Assembly (NCBI RefSeq): GCF_019956415.1
Contig: NZ_JAHBDK010000027.1
Coordinates: 18,834-82,833 of the forward strand
Source: Pseudomonas sp. GL-B-19
GTDB taxonomy: Bacteria; Pseudomonadota; Gammaproteobacteria; Pseudomonadales; Pseudomonadaceae
Direction: 5' to 3'
DNA length: 64,000 nt
The notes under the pieces were generated by a model. The model saw nothing but the letters and a program-made list of their open reading frames with translations, was not told the origin of the DNA and did no database searches. The position numbers were made by a program, and so were the translations under genes. Positions 1 to 8,114 of this stretch are shown piece by piece; position 1 is the stretch's first letter, and each line of letters opens with the position of its first letter.

Positions 1-515
1 CCCGGACATAGCGCCTGCTCGGCTTTTTTGCTGCGCAGGCTGACGCGACCCGTAGCGGCCAGCACCACCTGGAGCTGGCTGACCGGCTCGCGGGCCGCGC
101 AAAAGTGCACTGTCCCCGCTTGAAACGCCCGTCCGGGCATCTGGGGTTCGCCTATCCCGCTGAATCGTATGTAACGCCTGACCGGCCCATTGCCGACAAT
201 CGCCCCCCGAGCGCCACTGGCGCGCTCAACCAGCAGCGGATTGCTGCTGTCCTTCGGCCCTTTGCCACTGATGTCCAGAATGATCCGCCAACCCTGACCC
301 CAATCCCCGTTGATGCCATGAATTACAACGGCCTGGTTGCGCGTGATGGCCAAGGTTCGGGCGTTGCGTATCCCACTGACCAGCGCGTGCGCCGCCTGCT
401 CTCGATGGTTCGATTCAGTGAGTGCTGCGAACGCCGGACTGACCAACAGCAGAACAATTGCGGCAATCGCCAGTCCCATAAGCAGTTCGATCAGGCTGAA
501 ACCTTGCTGATGCAT
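1..515 (-). CDS. fimT: FimT/GspH-family type IV pseudopilin, partial
   Basis: Minor pseudopilin expected to be cut by PilD and inserted in the type IV pilus machinery of the inner membrane. The start ATG at 515 has a GGAAGGA ribosome site just before it. The protein opens with a very short leader and the prepilin motif GFSLIELL (Gly before Phe+1, Glu at +5), then a hydrophobic helix. About 171 codons are visible and the reading frame is still open at the window edge, so the C terminus is cut off, probably by only a few residues. It reads away from the fimU-pilV-pilW-pilX-pilE operon, sharing a 129-bp divergent intergenic region with it. The fimT name rests on position and class and is less certain than the GspH/FimT family call. 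Confidence 0.85.
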   Translation of the reverse strand, partial: MHQQGFSLIELLMGLAIAAIVLLLVSPAFAALTESNHREQAAHALVSGIRNARTLAITRNQAVVIHGINGDWGQGWRIILDISGKGPKDSSNPLLVERASGARGAIVGNGPVRRYIRFSGIGEPQMPGRAFQAGTVHFCAAREPVSQLQVVLAATGRVSLRSKKAEQALCP

Positions 516-644
516 GGCATTTCCTTCCCTGGAGTGTTGTGACCCGCGCGGTCCCTGCGGGGGGGATGGCAAACAACCTGCCTGCGCCGGTCGAGTTTTC
601 TAGCGTGTAGTGGCAGGTATAGCCGACGGCAACTGAGGGCACCG

Positions 645-1118
645 ATGGATCATCGTACAAAAGGTTTCACGCTGATCGAGCTGCTGATTGCGCTCGCGGT
701 GTTTCTGATCTTGATCACCCTGGCGGTGCCGGCGTTTACCCGTTCGGTGCAAACCACCAGGGCCGATACAGAAATCGGCGACTTGCAGCGCGGACTCAAC
801 TTCGCCCGACTGGAGGCCATCAACCGTGGCATCACCACTCGAGTCCGCCCGACAGCCGGTGACAGCGTTTGGACCGGTGAATTGACGGTCTATGACGGTA
901 CTGGCACACCGGCCAATGTATTGCGGGTTGTTCCAGCGACGAGCAGCGGCGCCACCCTGACGCTAACCTCAGGAGTGACCGCGCTGGACTTCAACAACCT
1001 GGGCGGTTTGTCGGCACCGTCGACTGCCGTGGTTATCAACTATGTACGGGGGACGCAAAGCAGGACGCTGAATGTGTGTTTGAACGGACGAATTCTATTG
1101 GGTGGAAGTTGCGGATGA
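645..1118 (+). CDS. fimU: GspH/FimT-family minor pseudopilin (FimU-like)
   Basis: Minor pilin of the type IV pilus priming complex, inner membrane and pilus tip. 157 aa. The prepilin motif KGFTLIELL follows a 6-residue leader, with Glu at +5 and a hydrophobic helix to about residue 30. The C-terminal half is globular with two cysteines (near 148 and 156) that could form the usual C-terminal disulfide loop. A GAGGG ribosome site precedes the ATG. It is first in a tightly packed operon: its TGA overlaps the ATG of the next gene (ATGA). FimU is assigned by order (fimU, pilV, pilW, pilX), as in P. aeruginosa; FimT is the alternative name for the same family. Confidence 0.88.
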   Translation: MDHRTKGFTLIELLIALAVFLILITLAVPAFTRSVQTTRADTEIGDLQRGLNFARLEAINRGITTRVRPTAGDSVWTGELTVYDGTGTPANVLRVVPATSSGATLTLTSGVTALDFNNLGGLSAPSTAVVINYVRGTQSRTLNVCLNGRILLGGSCG

Positions 1119-1564
1119 GGGGATGGAGCAAGCGTGCACAGGAGGGCATGACGCTGATCGAAGTCTTGGTTGCGTTGTTGATACTGACGGTGGGGCTATT
1201 GGGGGCGGCGGCGATTCAGCTCAATGCGCTGAAGTACACCGACAGTTCACGGATGACCAGCCAGGCCAGTTTTATCGCCTATGACATGATGGACCGCATC
1301 CGCGCCAATTCCGGCGCTGATTACACCGTCACGCCGCCGACCTCGGGCAACCAGAGTGTCGCCCGCGATCAGGATCTCTACGATTTCACCACCAACATCG
1401 TCAATTTCGGCGGCGCGACGGCCACCGGCAGTGTGGCGTTGAACCAGCGGGTCTACACCATCACCATCACCTGGGATGACTCGCGCGCCGCCAATACCGC
1501 CAATTCGCGCCGCAGTTTCGTCTTGACCAGTCGCGCCACGGTCGACCCGGTGTCCACGCCATGA
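1115..1564 (+). CDS. pilV: Type IV pilus modification/minor pilin PilV
   Basis: Minor pilin that with FimU, PilW, PilX and PilE primes pilus assembly. 149 aa from the ATG at 1115, chosen because it makes the ATGA overlap with fimU; an upstream in-frame start at 1076 would lie inside fimU. The leader is MRGWSKRAQEG, followed by MTLIEVLVALL (Glu +5) and the hydrophobic stretch typical of PilV. The gene ends in another ATGA overlap with pilW, so translation is probably coupled. Confidence 0.9.
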   Translation: MRGWSKRAQEGMTLIEVLVALLILTVGLLGAAAIQLNALKYTDSSRMTSQASFIAYDMMDRIRANSGADYTVTPPTSGNQSVARDQDLYDFTTNIVNFGGATATGSVALNQRVYTITITWDDSRAANTANSRRSFVLTSRATVDPVSTP

Positions 1565-2274
1565 GCCGCTCCAGCCGAGGGTTCGGTTTGATCGAGTTGC
1601 TGATTGCGCTGGCGTTGAGTCTGATCGTAGTACTGGGCGTCGTGCAGATTTTCATCGCGGCTAAAAATACCTACGTCAGCCAGAACGCCTCCGCCGCCAT
1701 GCAGGAAGACGCGCGATTTGTATTGAGCAAGATGATCCAGGAAATCCGCATGGTCGGCATGTTCGGCTGTCTGGGGGCCATTACTGACTCAAGTGATGCG
1801 GGTGATTTCAACGCCAGTCAGATAACGCCCATCAGTTGGGACAACGCCAACCGCAAGCTGACCCTGGTGACGGCGGATGTCGGCGGCGCGGGCGGAGTGC
1901 CAGCCTGGACGGTCATTTCTGACTGCCGAAACTCGGCGACGGCGTACACCGGCTTGCGCAAACCCGCGACGGGGTTTCTGGCGTTTCCGATACGGCGCTT
2001 GATCTACAGCTTCAAAAATAACCAGGTACTGATGGGGGCCGGCGTCGGCACGCCCACCCAGTACGTGCTGGTGAACCACGTGGAGGCTTTCAACGTAAGC
2101 TTCGGCCTCGCCAGTTCGGCCACCGGTGTGGCCGCCTCCAGTTACAGCAGCAACCCGTCAGACCCGGCACGGATTCGCAGCGTACGGCTGAGTCTGACCC
2201 TCGCGGACCCGAACAACCGGGTACACAACCAAACCTTCAGCGTGGTTGCCGCCTTGCGCAACCGCTTGCCATGA
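1561..2274 (+). CDS. pilW: Type IV pilus assembly protein PilW
   Basis: Large minor pilin of the priming complex. 237 aa. Leader MSRSSRG is followed by FGLIELLIALALS (Glu +5). A long N-terminal helix carries the conserved PilW-type stretch MIQEIRMVGMFGCLG near residues 58-72. The rest is the globular periplasmic domain with a Cys pair (about 70 and 121). Overlaps pilV and pilX by 4 bp on each side (ATGA). Confidence 0.92.
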   Translation: MSRSSRGFGLIELLIALALSLIVVLGVVQIFIAAKNTYVSQNASAAMQEDARFVLSKMIQEIRMVGMFGCLGAITDSSDAGDFNASQITPISWDNANRKLTLVTADVGGAGGVPAWTVISDCRNSATAYTGLRKPATGFLAFPIRRLIYSFKNNQVLMGAGVGTPTQYVLVNHVEAFNVSFGLASSATGVAASSYSSNPSDPARIRSVRLSLTLADPNNRVHNQTFSVVAALRNRLP

Positions 2275-2738
2275 GAGCCGTCATGACATCTCACGCTCAA
2301 CGCGGGATGGCGCTGCTGGTCAGCCTGGTGTTTCTGCTGTTGCTGACGTTGATCGGCCTGTCTTCGATGCAGAACGCCACCCTGCAGGAAAAAATGGCCG
2401 GCAGCGTGAGCTTGCGCAACCAGTCGTTCCAGGGCGCAGAAGCCGCGTTGCGCGTGGGTGAAAGCGCAGTGCAACTCGACACTTATTCATTGCCGGTTTG
2501 CAGCCAGTGCGCACCGCCGGCCGAGGCCACGACCCTCACTACCGCCGGCCGCAACGCCAGTTCTGGCGTGACGTGGATCGCTTCCGGCAGCGGCTTTTAC
2601 GGGGTACAGAACATTGGCACCACGCTCACCGCCGTCAATGTGCCGAGCAATACCTCGGCGACGCTTTACCGGGTGACCGCCGTCGGCATCGCGGGCAACT
2701 CGCGCAGTGTCGTGGAGAGTATTTATGCGAAGTACTAA
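2271..2738 (+). CDS. pilX: Type IV pilus minor pilin PilX
   Basis: 155 aa. The prepilin-like N terminus is QRGMALLVSLVFLLLLTLIG, lacking the usual Glu at +5 as is common for PilX, then the family signature NATLQEKMAGS (about residues 35-45). The ATG at 2271 overlaps the pilW stop. A second in-frame ATG at 2283 is possible. In P. aeruginosa the next genes would be pilY1 and pilY2; here a short unrelated-looking gene follows. Confidence 0.9.
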   Translation: MRAVMTSHAQRGMALLVSLVFLLLLTLIGLSSMQNATLQEKMAGSVSLRNQSFQGAEAALRVGESAVQLDTYSLPVCSQCAPPAEATTLTTAGRNASSGVTWIASGSGFYGVQNIGTTLTAVNVPSNTSATLYRVTAVGIAGNSRSVVESIYAKY

Positions 2739-3141
2739 GCGCCACATTACATGGCGACTGAGGTGGTATGGCGTTGGGTTGCTGCTGTGCCTGTCGATGC
2801 CGGCCTATTGTTTTACGTCGCCGGACCCGCCCACCCCGAGTAAACGTCGATGTCTGGCCGCTGGCAATTGGTACGGTTTCTATCGCGACAGACAGGGGTT
2901 GACGGCAATCTGCCTGAAGCTGCCCGAAGCGTTCAGCGTTAAGATGCTCGACGGCAATGGCGATGGCGTGGTCGATAATCCCGACGCAATTTCCAGCGGG
3001 GTGATCTATATCGGCGATAATCCGGCCTCCGATGGCATTGCCAATGACATCCCCGGAAATGATTCCGGAGACGTGATCACCCCAGTGGTGGAAAAAACCG
3101 GCGGCGGCAGCCGTCGCATCATGTGGCGACAAATACAGTAA
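2725..3141 (+). CDS. Small exported protein with one EF-hand-like loop, in the pilY1/pilY2 position
   Basis: 138 aa, not matched to a named family with confidence. The ATG at 2725 lies 14 bp inside the pilX end with a GGAGAG site upstream. Residues 1-29 look like a Sec signal peptide (basic start, hydrophobic core, PAYC). The mature part has the loop DGNGDGVVDNPD (about 79-90), which fits the Ca-binding EF-hand pattern at positions 1, 3, 5, 6, 9 and 12. A second acidic stretch follows. The C terminus ends GSRRIMWRQ, similar to what I recall of PilY1 C termini. It lies between pilX and pilE, exactly where the roughly 1100-aa PilY1 adhesin is normally encoded. It could be a PilY2-like factor, a relic of PilY1, or a functional replacement. 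Confidence 0.7.
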   Translation: MRSTKRHITWRLRWYGVGLLLCLSMPAYCFTSPDPPTPSKRRCLAAGNWYGFYRDRQGLTAICLKLPEAFSVKMLDGNGDGVVDNPDAISSGVIYIGDNPASDGIANDIPGNDSGDVITPVVEKTGGGSRRIMWRQIQ

Positions 3142-3155
3142 GTGAGAGTTGAGGC

Positions 3156-3557
3156 ATGCGTAGATCCAACCGAGGTTTTACCCTGATCGAAATCATGATC
3201 GTGATTGCGATCATTGGGATCGTCATCACCATTGCCGCCCCGAGCTTCACCGAATACCTGAATAAGGGCCGGCGCAGCGAAATTGCCGGAGTGTTATCGG
3301 AGCAGGCGCAGATTCTTGAACGGTACTACTCCCAGAAGAATGTCTACACCGAAGCAACTGGCCTGAGCGCCGGCAATGACTATTACACCATTACCCCGAC
3401 CCTCACTGACCAGACCTTCCTGCTGACAGCGGTGCGCAAGTCCGGTACGAGTATGGCCACCGACAAGTGCGGGGATTTCACCCTCTCCAATACCGGTGTC
3501 AGAAGCATGGTCAATGCAACAGACGGGTTGACCGCCAAGGATTGCTGGGGTGGCTGA
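3156..3557 (+). CDS. pilE: Type IV minor pilin PilE
   Basis: 133 aa. Leader MRRSNRG, then FTLIEIMIVIAIIGIVITIA (Glu +5), with the pilin-like YYSQKNVYTEA segment and a C-terminal Cys pair (about 109 and 130) framing a disulfide loop as in PilE. The ATG at 3156 is preceded by GTTGAGG. It is last in the minor pilin operon, 14 bp after the small EF-hand-like gene. Confidence 0.92.
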   Translation: MRRSNRGFTLIEIMIVIAIIGIVITIAAPSFTEYLNKGRRSEIAGVLSEQAQILERYYSQKNVYTEATGLSAGNDYYTITPTLTDQTFLLTAVRKSGTSMATDKCGDFTLSNTGVRSMVNATDGLTAKDCWGG

Positions 3558-3612
3558 GTTTCGTTTTGGGCGTCATTTGCGCCCTCTGTCTATTTAACGG
3601 TTGGATCTGAAC

Positions 3613-4713
3613 ATGACCAGGCAACAGCAAGTGGTGATTGTCGGCGGCGGCGTGATTGGGCTGCTGACGGCGTTCAATCTCGCGTCCGAAGTGCACAGCG
3701 TTGTGCTGCTGGATCGTTCGAACGTCGGGCAGGAGTCGTCATGGGCCGGTGGCGGGATTGTTTCGCCGTTGTACCCGTGGCGCTACAACCCGGCAGTCAC
3801 CGCGTTGGCGCATTGGTCCCAGGATTTTTATCCACAGCTCGGTGAGCGATTGTTCGCTGCGACCGGGGTTGACCCTGAGGTTCACACTACCGGTCTGTAC
3901 TGGTTGGATCTGGATGACGAGGCTGAGGCGCTGGCTTGGGCCAAGCGCGAGAATCGTCCGCTGCGTGCTGTGGATATCTCTGCGGTACACGATGCAGTGC
4001 CGGTGTTGGGCGCAGGTTTTTCGCGGGCGGTGTACATGGCCGATGTGGCCAATGTGCGCAATCCACGGCTGGTGAAGTCGCTGAAGGCTGCGTTGCTGGC
4101 GCTGCCGAATGTGACGATCCACGAGCAGTGCGAAGTCAGCGGGTTCATTCGTGAGGGTGATCAAATCGTCGGTGTGCAGACTGCGACGGGTGCCATTGCT
4201 GGTGATCAAGTGGTGCTGACCGCCGGCGCCTGGAGTGGGGATTTACTGAAAAGCCTGGGTCTGGAACTACCGGTCGAACCGGTAAAAGGGCAAATGATTC
4301 TGTACCAGTGCGCGGCGGATTTTTTGCCGAGCATGGTACTGGCCAAGGGACGTTATGCGATTCCCCGGCGCGACGGGCACATTCTGATTGGCAGTACGCT
4401 GGAACATGAAGGCTACGACAAGACGCCGACCGATTCGGCGCTGGAAAGCCTGAAGGCGTCGGCGGAGGAGTTGATTCCGGCATTGGCGGATGCCGAAGTG
4501 GTCGGGCATTGGGCCGGATTGCGGCCGGGGTCGCCTGAAGGCATTCCTTACATCGGTCAGGTGCCAGGGTTTGAAGGCCTTTGGCTCAATTGCGGGCATT
4601 ACCGCAATGGGCTGGTGCTGGCGCCGGCGTCGTGTCAGTTGTTTGCCGACGTGATGCTGGGCCGCGAGCCGATTATTGATCCTGCGCCGTATGCGCCGAC
4701 GGGGCGGATCTGA
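3613..4713 (+). CDS. thiO: Glycine oxidase ThiO
   Basis: FAD enzyme that oxidises glycine to iminoglycine (glyoxylate imine) for thiazole synthesis in thiamine biosynthesis; cytosolic. 366 aa from the ATG at 3613; a TTG 12 bp earlier is open but less likely. The N-terminal dinucleotide fold is VVIVGGGVIGL (about 6-16), followed by the DAO-family segment SSWAGGGIVSPLYPW and the C-terminal GHYRNGLVLAP motif typical of ThiO. Family length fits. In P. aeruginosa thiO also sits between the fimT cluster and pilR. Confidence 0.93.
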   Translation: MTRQQQVVIVGGGVIGLLTAFNLASEVHSVVLLDRSNVGQESSWAGGGIVSPLYPWRYNPAVTALAHWSQDFYPQLGERLFAATGVDPEVHTTGLYWLDLDDEAEALAWAKRENRPLRAVDISAVHDAVPVLGAGFSRAVYMADVANVRNPRLVKSLKAALLALPNVTIHEQCEVSGFIREGDQIVGVQTATGAIAGDQVVLTAGAWSGDLLKSLGLELPVEPVKGQMILYQCAADFLPSMVLAKGRYAIPRRDGHILIGSTLEHEGYDKTPTDSALESLKASAEELIPALADAEVVGHWAGLRPGSPEGIPYIGQVPGFEGLWLNCGHYRNGLVLAPASCQLFADVMLGREPIIDPAPYAPTGRI

Positions 4714-4741
4714 CTGCTAGATGTGTGTCGTTTATCAGATC

Positions 4742-4833
4742 GCTTCGCGAGCAGGCTCGCTCCCACAGTTAATCTGTGAACGACGCAAACTCCCTGTGGG
4801 AGCGAGCCGGCGCCGGGCGGCGTTCCGACGAAG
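4742..4833. repeat. REPIN: two inverted REP elements, GTGGGAGCGAGC type
   Basis: The left arm is gcgagcaggctcgctccca and the right arm begins tgtgggagcgagccgg, in opposite orientation with about 26 bp between. The right arm diverges after the core (ggcgccgggcggcgttccg). It fills the space between the convergent thiO and pilR genes. Confidence 0.85.
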
Positions 4834-4839
4834 GGGCCC

Positions 4840-6180
4840 TCAATCCAACCCTAACTTCTTGAGCCTGTAACGCATCGATCTGAACGAAAGACTCAGCCGC
4901 TGAGCCGCCGCCGTGCGGTTCCAGCGGGTTTCCTCCAGCGCCTGGAGGATGACTTTGCGCTCGACGTTTTCCAGATAATCTTCCAGATTGTCGATCTGCG
5001 TCAGGTCCGGCACGCCGGTCTCTGCGGTGCAATTCCCTTCGGCCAGTCGCAGGTCGCAGGCTTCAATCTGCTTGTTTTCACACAAGGTATGAGCCCGTTC
5101 AAGCACGTTCTCCAGCTCTCGAACATTGCCCGGAAAACGGTAATTTTTCAGTGCGTCCAGGGCCTGTGGGAGGAGCGTTGCGGCGGGTTGGCCGCTGCCG
5201 GCTGCCAAGCGCTTGAGCACATGGCTGGCCAGTGGTTCGATGTCGTCACGGCGTTCGCGCAATGAGGGAACCCGCAGTTCGATCACGTTGAGGCGGTAGT
5301 ACAGATCCTGGCGAAATCGTTCAGCAGAGACTTCGGCATCGAGGTCTTTGTGGGTGGCGCAAAGGATGCGCACATCGACCACCGTTTCCTGTTGTTCGCC
5401 CACCCGGCGAACCGTTTTTTCCTGAATCGCACGCAGCAGTTTGACCTGCATGGCCAAAGGCAAATCCGCGACTTCATCGAGGAATAGCGTGCCGCCATGG
5501 GCGGCCTGGAACAGTCCGGGTTTGTCTTCGATGGCGCCACTGAAACTGCCTTTGCGATGCCCGAAGAATTCGCTTTCCATCAACTCTGACGGAATCGCCC
5601 CACAGTTGACCGGGACGAAGGGTTGATGGGCTCGCGGTCCTTGCTCATGGATCAGTCTGGCGACCAATTCTTTGCCACTGCCGGACTCGCCGCTGATGTA
5701 GACCGGCGCCTGGCTGCGCGCGAGTTTGTCGATGTGTTTGCGCAGGCTGCGCATGGGCAGGGAGTCGCCCAGTAGCCGGCGATCAATGGCCGTGCTGGCC
5801 TCGCCCGGTGCAGGCAAGCGCAGGGCGCTGGTGATCAGTTCTCTCAGCCGAGTGAGGTCGACCGGTTTGGTCAGGAAGTCGAAGGCGCCGGCCTTGAGTG
5901 CGTTGATCGCTGTTTCGAGACTGCCGTAGGCGGTGATCATCGCCACCGGCACTTGCGCGTAACGCTGCTGGATGTGCTGCACCAGCTCAAGGCCGGTGCC
6001 GTCGGGCAGGCGCATGTCGGTCAGGCACAGATCGAAGGATTCCCGGGCCAACAAGGCTTGGGCATCGCCCAGGTTGCGGACACTGAAGGTATCGAGTTTC
6101 ATCCGTCCCAGGGTGATTTCGAGGAGTTCGCGGATATCCGGTTCGTCGTCGACGATCAGGACTTTGGGCCGTGGGCTCAT
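4840..6180 (-). CDS. pilR: NtrC-family response regulator PilR
   Basis: Sigma-54 activator of pilA, phosphorylated by PilS. 446 aa from the ATG at 6180, 2 bp after the pilS stop. The receiver domain (about 6-120) has the phospho-acceptor Asp55 and Lys105. The AAA+ domain has Walker A GESGSGKE (about 164-171) and the sigma-54 contact loop as GSFSGA instead of the canonical GAFTGA. A C-terminal Fis-type helix-turn-helix is present (RWNRTAAAQRLSLSFRSMRYR). The likely target, the sigma-54 promoter of pilA, is in this window near 22583. Confidence 0.95.
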   Translation of the reverse strand: MSPRPKVLIVDDEPDIRELLEITLGRMKLDTFSVRNLGDAQALLARESFDLCLTDMRLPDGTGLELVQHIQQRYAQVPVAMITAYGSLETAINALKAGAFDFLTKPVDLTRLRELITSALRLPAPGEASTAIDRRLLGDSLPMRSLRKHIDKLARSQAPVYISGESGSGKELVARLIHEQGPRAHQPFVPVNCGAIPSELMESEFFGHRKGSFSGAIEDKPGLFQAAHGGTLFLDEVADLPLAMQVKLLRAIQEKTVRRVGEQQETVVDVRILCATHKDLDAEVSAERFRQDLYYRLNVIELRVPSLRERRDDIEPLASHVLKRLAAGSGQPAATLLPQALDALKNYRFPGNVRELENVLERAHTLCENKQIEACDLRLAEGNCTAETGVPDLTQIDNLEDYLENVERKVILQALEETRWNRTAAAQRLSLSFRSMRYRLKKLGLD

Positions 6181-6182
6181 GT

Positions 6183-7790
6183 TCAACTTTGTTTCCGTCC
6201 GTGGGCAAAAGTAATGCGAAAGCAGCCGCCTTGGCGTGGTTTGAAGTCTAGGCGGGCCTGATTGCTTTCGCACAGCTCACGGGACAGATAAAGCCCCAGG
6301 CCCGTGCCTTGGCTACTGGTGGTAAAAAACGGTTCGAACAAATGCACCTGCTGGTCCGGCGCCACGCCGGGGCCGTTGTCCACCACTTCGAGCATCGGTA
6401 ACTGGGTGTCGGCATCAACAAACAACTCGAGCCAGACTTGGGCCGCGTCGTGATTCAGGGCGCTATGGCGCCAGGCATTGCGCAACAAATTGTCCAGAAC
6501 CTGGGTGAGCTGGATCGGGTCCATCAAGGTGTTGAAGTCGCCTGAGCCTATACGCAAGTGAATGTGCTGACCCTCGGTCGTGCCCTCACGGGTTTCGGCG
6601 ACGAACCTTTCCAGCCACGGCTTCAGATCGAGCCGTTGCGGTACGGTTTGCTGGCGGCGGGACAGTTGCAGGACGTTTTCGATAACCCGATTCATTCGCT
6701 GAGAGTGGTCTTGAATAATCTGGGTCAGACGCCGATCTGCCCCCTTGAGTTCCTCGGATTCGCGCAGCAATTGCGCGGCATGACTGATGGCGCCCAGTGG
6801 ATTGCGGATTTCATGGGCAATACCCGCCGTCAGTCGACCGAGGGCGGCGAGTTTTAGTTGCTGTGCTTGTTGTGCGACCTGAGCGAGGTCTTCGAGAAAA
6901 ACCAGGATCTGGTGGTTGGGGCTTTGGTTCAGGGCAATGAAACCGGGTTGCAGCTCCAGGCCGTTGCCAGCGATTTTCAGGTTTTGCGGGCGCAGGGTCG
7001 GATTGTTTAGCCACAGCTGAAGACGTTCGGCCAGCATTGGCGAAAAATCATCGATCAGCTGTCCGTCGAGGGCTTTGTGCCCCAGGAAAGTCAATGCGCT
7101 GTGATTGGCCAGTAGCACCCGCCGCTGCTCGTCGAGCACCAGAATGCCCGTGCGCATGCGTTGCAGGATCAGCGCATTGAGTGCTTCGAGCCCCACCACT
7201 TCGCTGGCCCGCTGTTCGGCGAGGTGTTCGCTGACTTCCAAGCGTCTTGTCAGGCCTTGCACCAGCAATGCCGCGGCAAAACACAGCGCGCCGAGCGTGC
7301 CGACTTGCAGGTAATCGTTGGGACTGGCCGGGTGACTGTAGCTCAGGAGGAAACTCAAACCGACGATGCCCAGTGCGCCGACTGCGGCGATTGACAGGCC
7401 GGTACGTCCACGCAGCAGGGTATTGCCGATGGCCACTGACACGATCAATAGATTGCCGATGCCACTGGCCACTCCGCCAGCGGCGTAAAACAAACCGCAG
7501 AGCAGCAAGACGTCGACCAGCGCGAGGCTGAACAGCTGCGCCGGCCGTCGGGTGTTTTCCAGAAACACCACCAGCAGAATATTCAGCACCAGGTACAACC
7601 AGCTGCCACTGCGCAGCAGGTCGTCATTGGCGAACGCCAGCAACCCGTTGTCGAGGTTGCTGGTCATCAACAACACCAGAGTGATGCCGACGCTTAAGCG
7701 GTAGAAGTGATAAAGGCGCAGCAGTCGCTGGGCCTGTTTGTCGCCGGGACTGGGCGTCTCAGCGACCACCAGGGCCCGGGCCTTGCTCAA
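6183..7790 (-). CDS. pilS: Membrane sensor histidine kinase PilS
   Basis: 535 aa inner-membrane kinase for PilR. About six transmembrane segments occupy residues 25-180, then a PAS-like domain (about 205-290), the DHp motif GIAHEIRNPLGA with the phospho-accepting His, and an ATPase domain ending in DNGPGV and GTGLGLYLS. The most upstream open start is TTG at 7790, overlapping the end of the upstream PP0621-like gene by 32 bp. No strong ribosome site is seen, so the start is the weakest part of the call; GTG or TTG further in are possible. Confidence 0.93.
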   Translation of the reverse strand: MSKARALVVAETPSPGDKQAQRLLRLYHFYRLSVGITLVLLMTSNLDNGLLAFANDDLLRSGSWLYLVLNILLVVFLENTRRPAQLFSLALVDVLLLCGLFYAAGGVASGIGNLLIVSVAIGNTLLRGRTGLSIAAVGALGIVGLSFLLSYSHPASPNDYLQVGTLGALCFAAALLVQGLTRRLEVSEHLAEQRASEVVGLEALNALILQRMRTGILVLDEQRRVLLANHSALTFLGHKALDGQLIDDFSPMLAERLQLWLNNPTLRPQNLKIAGNGLELQPGFIALNQSPNHQILVFLEDLAQVAQQAQQLKLAALGRLTAGIAHEIRNPLGAISHAAQLLRESEELKGADRRLTQIIQDHSQRMNRVIENVLQLSRRQQTVPQRLDLKPWLERFVAETREGTTEGQHIHLRIGSGDFNTLMDPIQLTQVLDNLLRNAWRHSALNHDAAQVWLELFVDADTQLPMLEVVDNGPGVAPDQQVHLFEPFFTTSSQGTGLGLYLSRELCESNQARLDFKPRQGGCFRITFAHGRKQS

Positions 7791-7992
7791 GGTGAGCCTG
7801 GCTGCAATACCACTGTTGTTGAAGGCTCAGCGCGCGGTCGCGGGGCAGGTGTACGCCGCAATGGGCGCAGCGGACCATCGGAGCAGCCTCCAGCTCGGCG
7901 GAGGACCTGGGGGCGGAAGCCGAGCCCTTGAACTTGCGCCAGAACCATACCGCAGCGGCAATCAGGGCGATCCAGAACAGTAAACGGAGCAT
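7759..7992 (-). CDS. PP0621-family small membrane protein
   Basis: 77 aa. One N-terminal transmembrane helix (LLFWIALIAAAVWFW) is followed by a linker and a possible metal-binding CAHCG ... YCSQAH module (Cys at about 42, 45, 63; His at 67). I recognise it as the short conserved protein that sits ahead of pilS in pseudomonads (PP0621 family); its function is unknown. Its 3' end overlaps the pilS start, suggesting translational coupling. The Cys pattern resembles a small zinc ribbon. Confidence 0.8.
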   Translation of the reverse strand: MLRLLFWIALIAAAVWFWRKFKGSASAPRSSAELEAAPMVRCAHCGVHLPRDRALSLQQQWYCSQAHLEQGPGPGGR

Positions 7993-8070
7993 GGTGAGCA
8001 GCTTTATGACGAGTGATTCAGCAGTTTAGCCAAGGTGATGCCAAGCGCACAGCGTAATCATCACGCCCAC

Positions 8071-8099
8071 AAAAAAGGAGCCTTGCAAGGCTCCTTTTT
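8071..8099 (-). terminator. Bidirectional-looking rho-independent terminator after bamD
   Basis: A perfect 9-bp palindromic stem, ggagccttg/caaggctcc, flanked by A6 on the left and T5 on the right. It lies 15 bp past the bamD stop (minus strand), between bamD and the PP0621-like gene, and can act in either direction. Confidence 0.85.
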
Positions 8100-8114
8100 G
8101 TACAACCGGCGGTG

